DNA from: JAEUOS01 sp965279115
Lineage (GTDB): Bacteria > Pseudomonadota > Gammaproteobacteria > Burkholderiales > JAEUOS01
Direction of reading: 5' to 3'
Length of the DNA stretch: 64,000 nucleotides
Assembly (NCBI GenBank): GCA_965279115.1
Contig: OZ257137.1
Span: 868,001 to 932,000 of the forward strand
In this document: piece by piece, positions 27,419 through 36,066 of the stretch
Numbering within the stretch: position 1 is the first letter of the stretch
Layout of the letters: every line of letters starts with the position of its first letter
Made by a program: the position numbers and the translations under genes
The notes under the pieces: model-generated
Database searches by the model: none
The model's input: the letters and a program-made list of their open reading frames with translations, nothing else
What the model was told of the DNA's origin: nothing

Positions 27419-30160
27419 ATGGTCACCGGCATACTCAAGAAGATTTTCGGCAGCCGCAATGACAGGCTGTTGAAGGAATATTCGCGCAAGGTCGCGGCGA
27501 TCAACGCCCTGGAGGCCGAACTGGCAAGACTGGACGACGACGCATTGCGCGCACGCACCAGCGAACTGAAATCGAAGGTTCAATCCGGCACCAGCCTCGA
27601 TGAAGTCCTACCCGAAGCGTTTGCCATGGTCCGCGAGGGTGGCAAGCGAGCGCTTGGCATGCGCCACTTTGACATGCAGATGGTGGGCGGCATGGCATTG
27701 CATTACGGCAAGATCGCCGAAATGCGCACCGGTGAAGGCAAGACACTCGTGGCGACATTGCCCGCCTATCTGAACGCCCTGGCCGGCAAGGGCGTCCATG
27801 TCGTGACGGTCAACGACTACCTCGCCAAACGCGATGCGGAGTGGATGGGCAAGCTGTACGAGTTCCTTGGACTGAGCGTAGGGGTCAACCTCTCCGAATC
27901 CGACACCGAGGAAAAGCAGGCGGCCTATGCTTGCGACATTACTTACGGCACCAACAATGAATTCGGCTTCGACTACCTTCGCGACAACCTCGAGCACGAG
28001 CGGGATGGCCGCCGCCAGCGCCCGCTGCACTATGCAATTGTCGACGAGGTGGACTCGATCCTGATCGACGAAGCGCGCACGCCGCTGATCATTTCCGGCC
28101 AGGCGGACGACCACACGGAGTTGTATTACCGCATGAACGAGGTCGCGCCGCTGCTCACGCGCATGGCTTCCGAACCAAAGGCCGATCAGCCCGATCCCCC
28201 CGGGGATTTTTGGGTGGACGAGAAGGCACATCAGGTGCATCTGTCGGAAAAGGGGTTCGAGCACGCGGAGGAAATCCTTGCGCGCCTGAAATTGCTGCCC
28301 GACGGTGGCAGTCTGTACGAGCCGCAGCACATCGGGTTGATGCATCACCTGTATGCCGCGCTAAGGGCGCATCAGCTGTATCACAAGGACCAGCACTACG
28401 TGGTGCAGAACGGCGAAGTCATCATCGTTGACGAATTCACCGGGCGACTGATGAGCGGCCGGCGCTGGTCGGACGGCCTGCACCAGGCTGTCGAGGCGAA
28501 GGAAGGCGCCCAGATCCAGGCCGAGAACCAGACACTTGCTTCGATCACGTTCCAGAACTACTTCCGCATGTACAGCAAGCTGGCCGGCATGACCGGGACA
28601 GCGGATACTGAAGCATACGAGTTCCAGGAAATCTACGGCCTGGAGACCGTAATCATCCCGACGCACCGGCCGATGGTGCGCAAGGACAGGCTCGACCAGG
28701 TCTTCCGCACCACGCGCGAGAAGTACAACGCCATCATCGCCGACATCACCGATTGCCAGCAACGCGGTCAGCCCGTTTTGGTCGGCACGACGTCGATCGA
28801 AAGCTCGGAACTCCTCTCGGGAATGCTGGAAAAGCACAAGCTGCAACATCAGGTCCTGAACGCCAAGCAACATGCCCGTGAAGCCGAGATCGTCGCCCAG
28901 GCCGGCCGCCCGCGCATGATCACGATCGCCACCAACATGGCCGGTCGCGGCACCGATATCGTGCTGGGTGGCAACGTCGAGAAACAGATCGACCTGCTCG
29001 AAGCCACCGAGAACCTTTCGGACGCGGAAAAGGCCGAGCGCACCGCCAAGCTGCGCGGTGAATGGGAAGCATTGCACGCCGAAGTGCTTGCCGCAGGGGG
29101 CTTGCACATCATCGGCACCGAACGTCATGAATCGCGCCGTGTCGACAACCAGTTGCGCGGACGCTCTGGGCGGCAGGGCGACCCGGGTTCATCACGTTTT
29201 TATCTCTCCCTTGAGGATCCGCTTTTGCGCATCTTCGCCGGCGATCGCGTAAAGGCGATCATGGACCGTCTCAACATGCCTGACGGCGAGGCGATCGAAG
29301 CCGGGATCGTCACACGCTCGATCGAGTCCGCGCAGCGCAAGGTAGAAGCGCGCAACTTCGATATCCGCAAGCAGTTGCTCGAGTACGACGACGTGGCCAA
29401 CGACCAGCGAAAGGTTGTCTACCAGCAGCGGAACGAACTTCTGGATTCCACCGACATCACCGAAACCGTAGACAGGCTGCGGGCGGGTGTCTTCGCGCAA
29501 CTGGTCCGCACCCATGTTCCGGCGGAAAGCGTCGAGGAGCAGTGGGATCTCGACGGCCTCAACGCCATCCTCAGGGACGATTGGGGCCTGGATGCTCCGG
29601 TGCGGGAGTGGGCGGCAGCCGACTCGAACCTGAACGACGAAGACATACTCGGCCGCGTGGCGGGAATTGCCACGCGCACCTATCAGGCGAAGGTGGAGAC
29701 GGTTGGCCGGGAAAACTGGACGACCTTCGAACGCTCGGTCATGCTGCAGTCGATTGACCAGCACTGGCGTGAGCATCTTGCGGCGCTGGATCACCTGCGG
29801 CAGGGCATTCATCTGCGCGGGTACGCACAGAAAAACCCGAAGCAGGAGTACAAGCGCGAAGCATTCGAGCTTTTCCAGACTTTCCTGGAGAATGTGAAGC
29901 ACGACGTCACCAAGACGCTCATGACCGTGCGGGTACGGTCGCGCGAGGAAGTCGAAGCAGCCGAGGCCCAGGCACGCAAGGAAGCCGAGGAGATGGAGGC
30001 GCGCATGCAGCTACAGCACGCACTTGCCAACGCCGCGCCGGCCGAGCCTGTAGAGGCGCTTGCGCCTTTCAAGCGCTTTGCGCAAAAGGTCGGAAGAAAC
30101 GATCCGTGTCCGTGCGGATCCGGCAAGAAATACAAGCAGTGCCACGGCAAGCTTGCCTGA
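27419..30160 (+). CDS. secA: Preprotein translocase ATPase SecA
   Basis: 913 residues. Motor that drives unfolded preproteins through SecYEG. Seen: Walker A in EMRTGEGKTLVA (residues 101-112), VDEVDSILIDEARTPLIISG (Walker B region), the GTTSIESSE and MAGRGTDIVLGGN helicase motifs, ERHESRRVDNQLRGRSGRQGDPGSS, and the C-terminal zinc finger CPCGSGKKYKQCHG used for SecB and lipid binding. The 256-bp upstream region has the -10 and hairpin noted separately. Confidence 0.98.
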   Translation: MVTGILKKIFGSRNDRLLKEYSRKVAAINALEAELARLDDDALRARTSELKSKVQSGTSLDEVLPEAFAMVREGGKRALGMRHFDMQMVGGMALHYGKIAEMRTGEGKTLVATLPAYLNALAGKGVHVVTVNDYLAKRDAEWMGKLYEFLGLSVGVNLSESDTEEKQAAYACDITYGTNNEFGFDYLRDNLEHERDGRRQRPLHYAIVDEVDSILIDEARTPLIISGQADDHTELYYRMNEVAPLLTRMASEPKADQPDPPGDFWVDEKAHQVHLSEKGFEHAEEILARLKLLPDGGSLYEPQHIGLMHHLYAALRAHQLYHKDQHYVVQNGEVIIVDEFTGRLMSGRRWSDGLHQAVEAKEGAQIQAENQTLASITFQNYFRMYSKLAGMTGTADTEAYEFQEIYGLETVIIPTHRPMVRKDRLDQVFRTTREKYNAIIADITDCQQRGQPVLVGTTSIESSELLSGMLEKHKLQHQVLNAKQHAREAEIVAQAGRPRMITIATNMAGRGTDIVLGGNVEKQIDLLEATENLSDAEKAERTAKLRGEWEALHAEVLAAGGLHIIGTERHESRRVDNQLRGRSGRQGDPGSSRFYLSLEDPLLRIFAGDRVKAIMDRLNMPDGEAIEAGIVTRSIESAQRKVEARNFDIRKQLLEYDDVANDQRKVVYQQRNELLDSTDITETVDRLRAGVFAQLVRTHVPAESVEEQWDLDGLNAILRDDWGLDAPVREWAAADSNLNDEDILGRVAGIATRTYQAKVETVGRENWTTFERSVMLQSIDQHWREHLAALDHLRQGIHLRGYAQKNPKQEYKREAFELFQTFLENVKHDVTKTLMTVRVRSREEVEAAEAQARKEAEEMEARMQLQHALANAAPAEPVEALAPFKRFAQKVGRNDPCPCGSGKKYKQCHGKLA

Positions 30161-30217
30161 AGGCCTGGCCGCTGCGATAAATCCGCTCTTGGTCCGTGAT
30201 TCGACAGGAACCCGCCC

Positions 30218-31447
30218 ATGCCCGTGAACCTAAAAATTCCCGAAGCAACCGCACTGGCCGCCGTCGCAGGCGTTGAACTGGCGGTTGTCGAGGCCGGTAT
30301 CCGCAAAGCGAATCGCCGCGACGTCCTGCTCATGCGCCTGGCCGCCGGTTCAACGGTCGCAGGCGTATTCACCCGCAACCGCTTTTGCGCCGCGCCCGTC
30401 ACCGTCTGTCGTGAACATCTCGCGGGCTCGGGCGGAATTCGAGCGCTGATTGTCAACACCGGCAACGCCAATGCAGGCACCGGTGAAACCGGTCTGGCCG
30501 ACGCCCGTGCGACCTGCGCAGCGGTAGCTACCGGCCTTGGAATCGATCCCGCGCAAGTGTTGCCGTTTTCCACCGGTGTCATCATGGAAACGTTGCCGAT
30601 GGACCGCCTGCTCAAGGGCGTTGGGGCGGCAGTGCAGGGGCTTGGCAAGGCCGGCTGGCTGGACGCGGCCAATGCCATCATGACCACCGACACCCAGCCC
30701 AAGGCCGCATCGCGCACGCTCGTCATTGGCGGCCAGACGGTCACCCTGACCGGCATTGCAAAGGGCGCCGGGATGATTCGCCCCAACATGGCCACCATGC
30801 TCGGCTTCATCGCCACCGACGCGCGCATCTCGTCACATGTGCTCAAGGCCATGGTCGCCCGCGCCGCAGACGCATCATTCAATGCCATCACCATCGACGG
30901 CGATACCTCGACCAATGATTCCTTCGTCGTCGCTGCGACCGGCATGTCGGCGGCACCCGCGATCACGGGCATAAATACTCCGGATGGCAAGGCATTGGCG
31001 AAGGCGCTTGACGAGATTGCGATCGAACTCGCCCAGGCCATCGTGCGCGACGGTGAGGGCGCGACCAAGTTCATCACCGTTCGGGTCGAGGCCGGCGCTT
31101 CTGTCGAGGAGTGCCGCAAGGTAGCCTACGCGATCGGCCATTCACCCCTGGTGAAGACCGCGTTTTTCGCATCGGACCCCAACCTGGGACGTATCCTTGC
31201 CGCTGTGGGCTATGCCGGCATCGATGACCTCGACCAGAGCGCGATAGATATGCACCTTGACGACGTGCTCGTGGTCAAGGATGGAGGCCGCCATCCCGGG
31301 TACCGTGAAGAAGACGGGCAGCGGGTGATGAAGCAACAGGAAATCCTGATCCGGGTCGTGCTCAATCGCGGCCAGGCCGCAACCACGTTATGGACATGTG
31401 ATCTCTCCCACGACTACGTCTCCATCAACGCCGACTATCGCAGCTAG
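30218..31447 (+). CDS. argJ: Bifunctional glutamate N-acetyltransferase/amino-acid acetyltransferase
   Basis: 409 residues. Makes acetylglutamate and recycles the acetyl group from acetylornithine in arginine synthesis. The precursor autocleaves to two subunits at the conserved MATMLGFIATDA motif, where the threonine becomes the new N-terminus and nucleophile. Other family blocks: LLMRLAAGSTVAGVFTRNRF, NTGNANAGTG, STGVIMETLPM, TIDGDTSTNDSFVV, and the C-terminal WTCDLSHDYVSINADYRS. Starts at an ATG with an ACAGGAA ribosome site. Confidence 0.97.
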   Translation: MPVNLKIPEATALAAVAGVELAVVEAGIRKANRRDVLLMRLAAGSTVAGVFTRNRFCAAPVTVCREHLAGSGGIRALIVNTGNANAGTGETGLADARATCAAVATGLGIDPAQVLPFSTGVIMETLPMDRLLKGVGAAVQGLGKAGWLDAANAIMTTDTQPKAASRTLVIGGQTVTLTGIAKGAGMIRPNMATMLGFIATDARISSHVLKAMVARAADASFNAITIDGDTSTNDSFVVAATGMSAAPAITGINTPDGKALAKALDEIAIELAQAIVRDGEGATKFITVRVEAGASVEECRKVAYAIGHSPLVKTAFFASDPNLGRILAAVGYAGIDDLDQSAIDMHLDDVLVVKDGGRHPGYREEDGQRVMKQQEILIRVVLNRGQAATTLWTCDLSHDYVSINADYRS

Positions 31448-31514
31448 GCCCCTTGGCCCGGCTGCTCCGCAGCAACCCATTTCACCGCAGCGACTGTGAC
31501 CGGTCGCCACGACC

Positions 31515-32423
31515 ATGAACGACCTAGAGAACCTGATTCAGCGCGCGCACCAATTCATCGACAAACTCGAGGCCATCCTGCCACCGGTTCCGCAAGCCAC
31601 GGCCTGGGACGCGGCGGTGGCGTTCCGCTGGCGCAAAAGCAACGGTCGCGGCTGGCTGCAACCAGTGCCGCGGCTTTCGCAAATCAAGCTGTCGAACCTG
31701 CAGGGCGTTGAACGCCAGCGCAAGGCCATGGAACAGAACACCCGGCAATTCGTCGACGGCCTGCCCGCCAACAACGTGCTCCTGACCGGCGCGCGCGGCA
31801 CGGGCAAGTCTTCGCTGGTCAAGGCGATGCTTAACAAGTATGCGAATCGCGGCCTGCGCCTGATCGAGGTCGACAAGACCGAACTGGTGGATCTTGGCGA
31901 GATCACCGATCTGATCGAAAAGCGGCCTGAGCGTTTCATCATCTTTTGCGACGACCTTTCTTTCGATGAAGGCGACGCCAGCTACAAGTCGCTCAAGGTG
32001 GCGCTGGATGGATCGGTGTCGGCCGCATCGGACAACAGCGTCATCTATGCAACATCGAACCGGCGCCATCTCCTGCCGGAATACATGCACGAAAACCTTG
32101 AGTACAAGCATGTGGGTGAGGAAATCCACCCTGGCGAGTCTGCCGAGGAGAAGATTTCGCTCTCCGAGCGCTTCGGCATCTGGCTTTCGTTCTATCCGTT
32201 CGACCAGGACGAATACCTGACCATTGTCGACCACTGGCTTGCGCATTTCGGCTGCACCCAGAAGGAAACCGAGGACGCCCGCCCGGCAGCCCTCACATGG
32301 ACCATAGAGCGCGGCTCGCGTTCGGGTCGGGTAGCCTGGCAATTCGCCAGGGATCACGCCGGCAAGTTGGGCAAGCGGACTGACGCCGTCAAGCCCCGGG
32401 CCGCGCGCAAGCCCGGCCGTTGA
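31515..32423 (+). CDS. DUF815 AAA+ ATPase
   Basis: 302 residues. P-loop ATPase of the DUF815 group. Seen: Walker A GARGTGKSSLVKAML, Walker B FIIFCDDLSFDE, and the sensor-type ATSNRRHLLPEYM. Family members lie between argJ and a Nudix gene in most betaproteobacteria. Function unknown; resemblance to clamp-loader-like AAA+ proteins suggests remodelling of a protein or nucleic acid. It is 25 bp upstream of the Nudix-ThiE fusion and likely co-transcribed. Confidence 0.88.
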   Translation: MNDLENLIQRAHQFIDKLEAILPPVPQATAWDAAVAFRWRKSNGRGWLQPVPRLSQIKLSNLQGVERQRKAMEQNTRQFVDGLPANNVLLTGARGTGKSSLVKAMLNKYANRGLRLIEVDKTELVDLGEITDLIEKRPERFIIFCDDLSFDEGDASYKSLKVALDGSVSAASDNSVIYATSNRRHLLPEYMHENLEYKHVGEEIHPGESAEEKISLSERFGIWLSFYPFDQDEYLTIVDHWLAHFGCTQKETEDARPAALTWTIERGSRSGRVAWQFARDHAGKLGKRTDAVKPRAARKPGR

Positions 32424-32448
32424 ACGCCACTGGCACGGTGGTATTCCG

Positions 32449-33390
32449 TTGAACCAGCCGGTGGTGGAAGTCGTTGCCGCGGTACTGCTGCGCCCGGACG
32501 GTAGCTACCTTCTTGCCGAGCGGCCTGTCGGCAAGGTTTACGCCGGCTATTGGGAGTTTCCGGGCGGCAAGGTTGAACCCGGCGAAACGCCAATGCAGGC
32601 AATTTGCCGCGAGATCCGCGAGGAACTCGGCCTCGAAATCACCTGCGCGACCCGGTGGTTGACGCGCAGACATGTGTATGAACATGCCTCGGTGCGACTG
32701 CGATTTTTCCGGGTTACACAATGGCGCGGCGAACCGACCGGCCTCGATGGACAGCGCTTCGCATTCCAGGTGCCGGGCCGTGAGACGGTAGGACCGATGC
32801 TTCCCGCCAACGGCCCGGTCTTGAAGGCGTTGGGCCTGCCGGAGATTTACGGAATATCGCGAGCCACCGAACTGGGGATCGAAAGGTTCCTGGAGTGCCT
32901 GGATGCGGCACTCGCAAATGGATTGCGGCTGGTGCAGTTGCGCGAGAAAACGCTGGCGCCGCGGCTACTGGTCGAATTGGCAAGTGAAGTCACGCGCCGC
33001 TGCCACTCACAGGCTGCGCGCATTCTGATCAACGGCGATTTCGAGCTCGCGCGGCAGGTCAATGCGGACGGGGTGCACCTTCCGGCAAGCCAGCTGCTGG
33101 AACTGTCAGCGCGCCCCGAATTCGCGCTGGTTGGCGCCTCCACGCACGATGCCGTCGAGCTTGCCCGTGCGGCGGCACTTGGATGCGACTTCGCGGTGCT
33201 CGGGCCGGTCAAGCCTACGCCGACCCACCCGGGAACACCGCACCTCGGCTGGCAAGCCTTCGAGTCGCTTGCAAACGAAGCGGAATTGCCAGTGTACGCA
33301 TTGGGCGGCCTGGAACCGGGCGATACGCGCAAGGCGGCCGAACATGGTGCGCATGGCGTGGCGATGATGCGCGGTGTCTGGAAGGGATAG
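32449..33390 (+). CDS. Nudix hydrolase fused to a ThiE/TenI-like domain
   Basis: 313 residues. The Nudix part (about 1-130) contains the Nudix box GGKVEPGETPMQAICREIREELGLEI (GX5EX7REUXEEXGU), as in MutT, so it could clean oxidised nucleotides such as 8-oxo-dGTP. The remainder (about 135-313) is a TIM-barrel thiamine-phosphate synthase-like domain with RLVQLREK, ILINGDFELA, GVHLPASQLL, VGASTHDAVELARA, FAVLGPVKPTPTHPG and YALGGLEPGDT. The fusion is established in gamma- and betaproteobacteria. The start codon is TTG; in-frame GTGs at 32461 and 32464 are alternatives. Confidence 0.9.
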   Translation: MNQPVVEVVAAVLLRPDGSYLLAERPVGKVYAGYWEFPGGKVEPGETPMQAICREIREELGLEITCATRWLTRRHVYEHASVRLRFFRVTQWRGEPTGLDGQRFAFQVPGRETVGPMLPANGPVLKALGLPEIYGISRATELGIERFLECLDAALANGLRLVQLREKTLAPRLLVELASEVTRRCHSQAARILINGDFELARQVNADGVHLPASQLLELSARPEFALVGASTHDAVELARAAALGCDFAVLGPVKPTPTHPGTPHLGWQAFESLANEAELPVYALGGLEPGDTRKAAEHGAHGVAMMRGVWKG

Positions 33391-33397
33391 TTCGGCG

Positions 33398-33580
33398 TCA
33401 GGCTTGTCCGGTTTCGGTTCCGGGATCAGGCTCTTCGCGGACCGGCACACGATACTCTTCGTTTGCCCATGCGCCAAGATCGATCAGGCGGCAACGCTCC
33501 GAGCAAAACGGCCGGAACCTGCTTGCGGGCGACCACAAGACATCGACCGCGCACACAGGACAGGAAACGCTCGCAGGCAT
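33398..33580 (-). CDS. yacG: DNA gyrase inhibitor YacG
   Basis: 60 residues. Zinc-finger protein with Cys7-X2-Cys10 and Cys26-X3-Cys30 (SCPVC, PFCSERCRLIDLG), then an acidic tail. It inhibits gyrase by binding GyrB in E. coli. Its gene lies 7 bp after zapD on the same strand, the conserved yacG-zapD-coaE arrangement, and it converges on the Nudix-ThiE gene with a 7-bp gap. Confidence 0.92.
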   Translation of the reverse strand: MPASVSCPVCAVDVLWSPASRFRPFCSERCRLIDLGAWANEEYRVPVREEPDPGTETGQA

Positions 33581-33587
33581 GACGCGA

Positions 33588-34364
33588 CTATAGGTTGCAG
33601 TAAGTCAGCTCGAAAGGAACATTCATTTCGGACTGTCGCGGCCGGCTCGCGCCCCACGCTCCGACGCTGTCGGCAACTGGTTCGGTAAAACGTATCATCA
33701 ACGCATACTTGTTGGCGCTGATTTCCGGGATACAGGCCGGGTCGTCAGCCAGGCGCACGCGGATCAATTGGGCGACACGGCCGGACAACATCTGCTGGAA
33801 TTGACCCAGAACAGCCACATGCTCGGCGGACTTTCCGCTGTCGCGCAATAGCCGCAGCACGATCGAAATTCCGTCACGCACGGGCAGCAACGGCGCCAGC
33901 CATGCGCGCAGGTCGGCAAAGCGTGCTGCTGGCGGCCTGTGCAGCCAGTGATGATAGGAAGGCAGGTCGAACTCGCAGGCACCGCCAGGGATGTTGATGC
34001 GGCTCTTGACGCTCATCAGCCACTCGTTCTCACGCAAGTGTTGCCCGGTCTTCATGGCGTACGAGGCCAGCGCTGAAAACGTTTCATCCGCCTCTGCCAG
34101 GACCTTGTCCAGCGCGTCCTGCGCCACCTCCGGAGAGCCGCGAAATGTCGACAATACCTGCCGCTGCCGCTCGAGTTCCTGCATCAGGTCGGACTTCAGG
34201 TCGGCCCTTCCGGCAACATCGATGATTTCGAAGATCGCAGCGAGCGCCGCGTGATGGTCCAGTGGATCTTCCCTGGACGCGAAATGCTGGGTCCGAACAA
34301 AAAGATCCTCAAGCCGCAACAACGTGCGAATACGCTCCGATAGCGGGTACTCGTAGGTAATCAC
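33588..34364 (-). CDS. zapD: Cell division protein ZapD
   Basis: 258 residues starting at a GTG. FtsZ-associated protein that bundles FtsZ filaments and stabilises the division ring. Recognised from MITYEYPLSERIRTLLRLEDLF, DLKSDLMQELERQRQVLSTFRGSPEV and FDLPSYHHWLHRPP, typical YacF/ZapD segments. Located between coaE and yacG. FtsZ itself is at 52 kb. Confidence 0.94.
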   Translation of the reverse strand: MITYEYPLSERIRTLLRLEDLFVRTQHFASREDPLDHHAALAAIFEIIDVAGRADLKSDLMQELERQRQVLSTFRGSPEVAQDALDKVLAEADETFSALASYAMKTGQHLRENEWLMSVKSRINIPGGACEFDLPSYHHWLHRPPAARFADLRAWLAPLLPVRDGISIVLRLLRDSGKSAEHVAVLGQFQQMLSGRVAQLIRVRLADDPACIPEISANKYALMIRFTEPVADSVGAWGASRPRQSEMNVPFELTYCNL

Positions 34365-34447
34365 CTGAATTTACTGGCAATCCATGCGCCGGGCCGAATT
34401 CGATCGATTGTGAAGCATGCTCCGGCAATTGACAATTGAAATCTCGA

Positions 34448-35128
34448 TCAGGTGCCCTTGCCCGTCCGGGGACCTGCACCGGCATACTCGACATAACGCC
34501 GGTGCAATTGCTCGACCTGGGGCAGAAGCGCGGCCAATTCGCCGTCATTGTCGACCACATCATCGGCATGCGCCAGACGCTGCTCCCGAGAGGCCTGTGC
34601 CGCCATGATGCGGAGTACGGCCGCTTCGTCAAAACCATTGCGCGCCATCACCCGGGCGATCTGGGTGGACTCGCGGCAGTCGGCCACCAGAATGCGATCA
34701 TAGCGGTCACGCCAGTGAAGCGGGTCCGTGGCCGCGGCCTCGACCAGCAGCGGAATCATCAGGATGCCATAGGGAGATTGCACCAGCCCCAACTGTCGCG
34801 CGGTTTCCGCCCGGATCAGCGGATGAAGAATGCCCTCCAGTTCGGACCGCGCGGTCGGACGTTCGAAAACCAGGGCACGCATGCGATCACGATTCATCGC
34901 GCCGGTGGCATCGATGAATTCGCCGCCGAAATGCCGGCGAATCGGCTCTACCCCTTTGCCGCCAGGTGCGGTCAGGGCATGTGCTATCGCGTCGGCATCG
35001 ATGACTTCCACGCCGAAACCGGCGAACGCCGCCGCGACCGTCGACTTTCCGCTGCCGATTCCGCCAGTCAGGCCGACCACATATGGCCACCGATCCGTTT
35101 CGCGCCGAGGAGTGGTTGAATCGCTCAA
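34448..35128 (-). CDS. coaE: Dephospho-CoA kinase
   Basis: 226 residues if it starts at the TTG at 35128, which overlaps the pilD stop (TTGA). An internal GTG at 35080 is an alternative start. Final step of coenzyme A synthesis: phosphorylates dephospho-CoA. Seen: P-loop GLTGGIGSGKST, VIDADAIAHALTAPGG, HPLIRAE, PLLVEAA and the RILVADCRESTQIARVMARNG segment that defines the family. A much longer frame upstream is the shadow of pilD. Translational coupling to pilD is likely. Confidence 0.93.
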   Translation of the reverse strand: MSDSTTPRRETDRWPYVVGLTGGIGSGKSTVAAAFAGFGVEVIDADAIAHALTAPGGKGVEPIRRHFGGEFIDATGAMNRDRMRALVFERPTARSELEGILHPLIRAETARQLGLVQSPYGILMIPLLVEAAATDPLHWRDRYDRILVADCRESTQIARVMARNGFDEAAVLRIMAAQASREQRLAHADDVVDNDGELAALLPQVEQLHRRYVEYAGAGPRTGKGT

Positions 35129-36021
35129 AGCAGATCCAGATAGGCACGGGTAAGCGCGTCGCCCGCAAAAAGTGCCACCAGACCTGCACCTGCGAGATAG
35201 GGGCCGAACGGCATGGGCACTTCGCGCCCCCTGCGAGCCAGGATTATCAGGACAACTCCGATGATCGCCCCGACCACGGACGAAAGAAGCACGATCAAGG
35301 GAAGCATTTGCCAGCCGAAAAACGCCCCGAGGGCGGCGAGCAGTTTGAAATCGCCATAGCCCATGCCGATGCGCCCGGTAACAAGCTTGAATACCCAGTA
35401 GACCAGCCAAAGCGTGAGATATCCCGCCATGGCGCCGATTACCGCGGATTTGAGGTCGGTCATCGCACCCAGGCAGTTGAACCCCAGTCCCACCCATACC
35501 AGCGGCAACGTGATCGCGTCCGGCAGAAACTGGGTGTCGAAATCTATGAACGCAAGCGCGATCAGCGACCACGCGAGCACAAGGCCGGCCAGCGTTGCGA
35601 GGGAAAAACCGAGCCGCCAGGCGATAGCCGCCGAGACCAGCGCCGTCACCAATTCCACAACCGGATAGCGCGCTGAAATGGAGGCGGCACAGGCGGAGCA
35701 ACGGCCGCGCAGCCACAGATAACTCAGTACCGGGACATTCTCCAGCGGTGTGATCATGTGTCCGCAAGCAGGACAGGCCGATCGTGGCGCTACAAGATTG
35801 AATCCATCCTTGTACGCCTCAGCCGCGACGGTGATGGCCGCAGGCGCATCCCAGCCACGTTCCTTGAACATGTCGGAAATTTCCGTGTTCCAGTCGCGTT
35901 CCATCATCCGCGGCAGGCGATGGATAACCACGTTCAGGAAACTGCCAACCGCCAGTCCCAGAACGGACACGGAGATACAAAGGAACAGCGGATTGGACCG
36001 CAGAAGTTCAAGCATGGTCAT
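35125..36021 (-). CDS. pilD: Type IV prepilin peptidase/N-methyltransferase
   Basis: 298 residues. Cleaves and N-methylates prepilins and pseudopilins in the inner membrane. Seen: N-terminal methylation domain with the zinc pairs CPACG and CSACAAS, the aspartyl protease FIDFDTQFLPDAITLPLVW (catalytic aspartate) and GYGDFKLLAALGAFFGW (second aspartate in GxGD), and about eight hydrophobic helices. Its gene follows pilC by 45 bp and overlaps coaE, the conserved pilB-pilC-pilD-coaE order. Confidence 0.95.
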   Translation of the reverse strand: MTMLELLRSNPLFLCISVSVLGLAVGSFLNVVIHRLPRMMERDWNTEISDMFKERGWDAPAAITVAAEAYKDGFNLVAPRSACPACGHMITPLENVPVLSYLWLRGRCSACAASISARYPVVELVTALVSAAIAWRLGFSLATLAGLVLAWSLIALAFIDFDTQFLPDAITLPLVWVGLGFNCLGAMTDLKSAVIGAMAGYLTLWLVYWVFKLVTGRIGMGYGDFKLLAALGAFFGWQMLPLIVLLSSVVGAIIGVVLIILARRGREVPMPFGPYLAGAGLVALFAGDALTRAYLDLL

Positions 36022-36066
36022 CGGGTGGCGCCTGTTTTCGCCACCCGCGTTGGAACGGCAGATTGA

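Noticed and set aside
34448..35767. 439-residue frame extending coaE upstream
   Set aside because: The first half is a shadow of pilD; the CoaE family start is near 35128.
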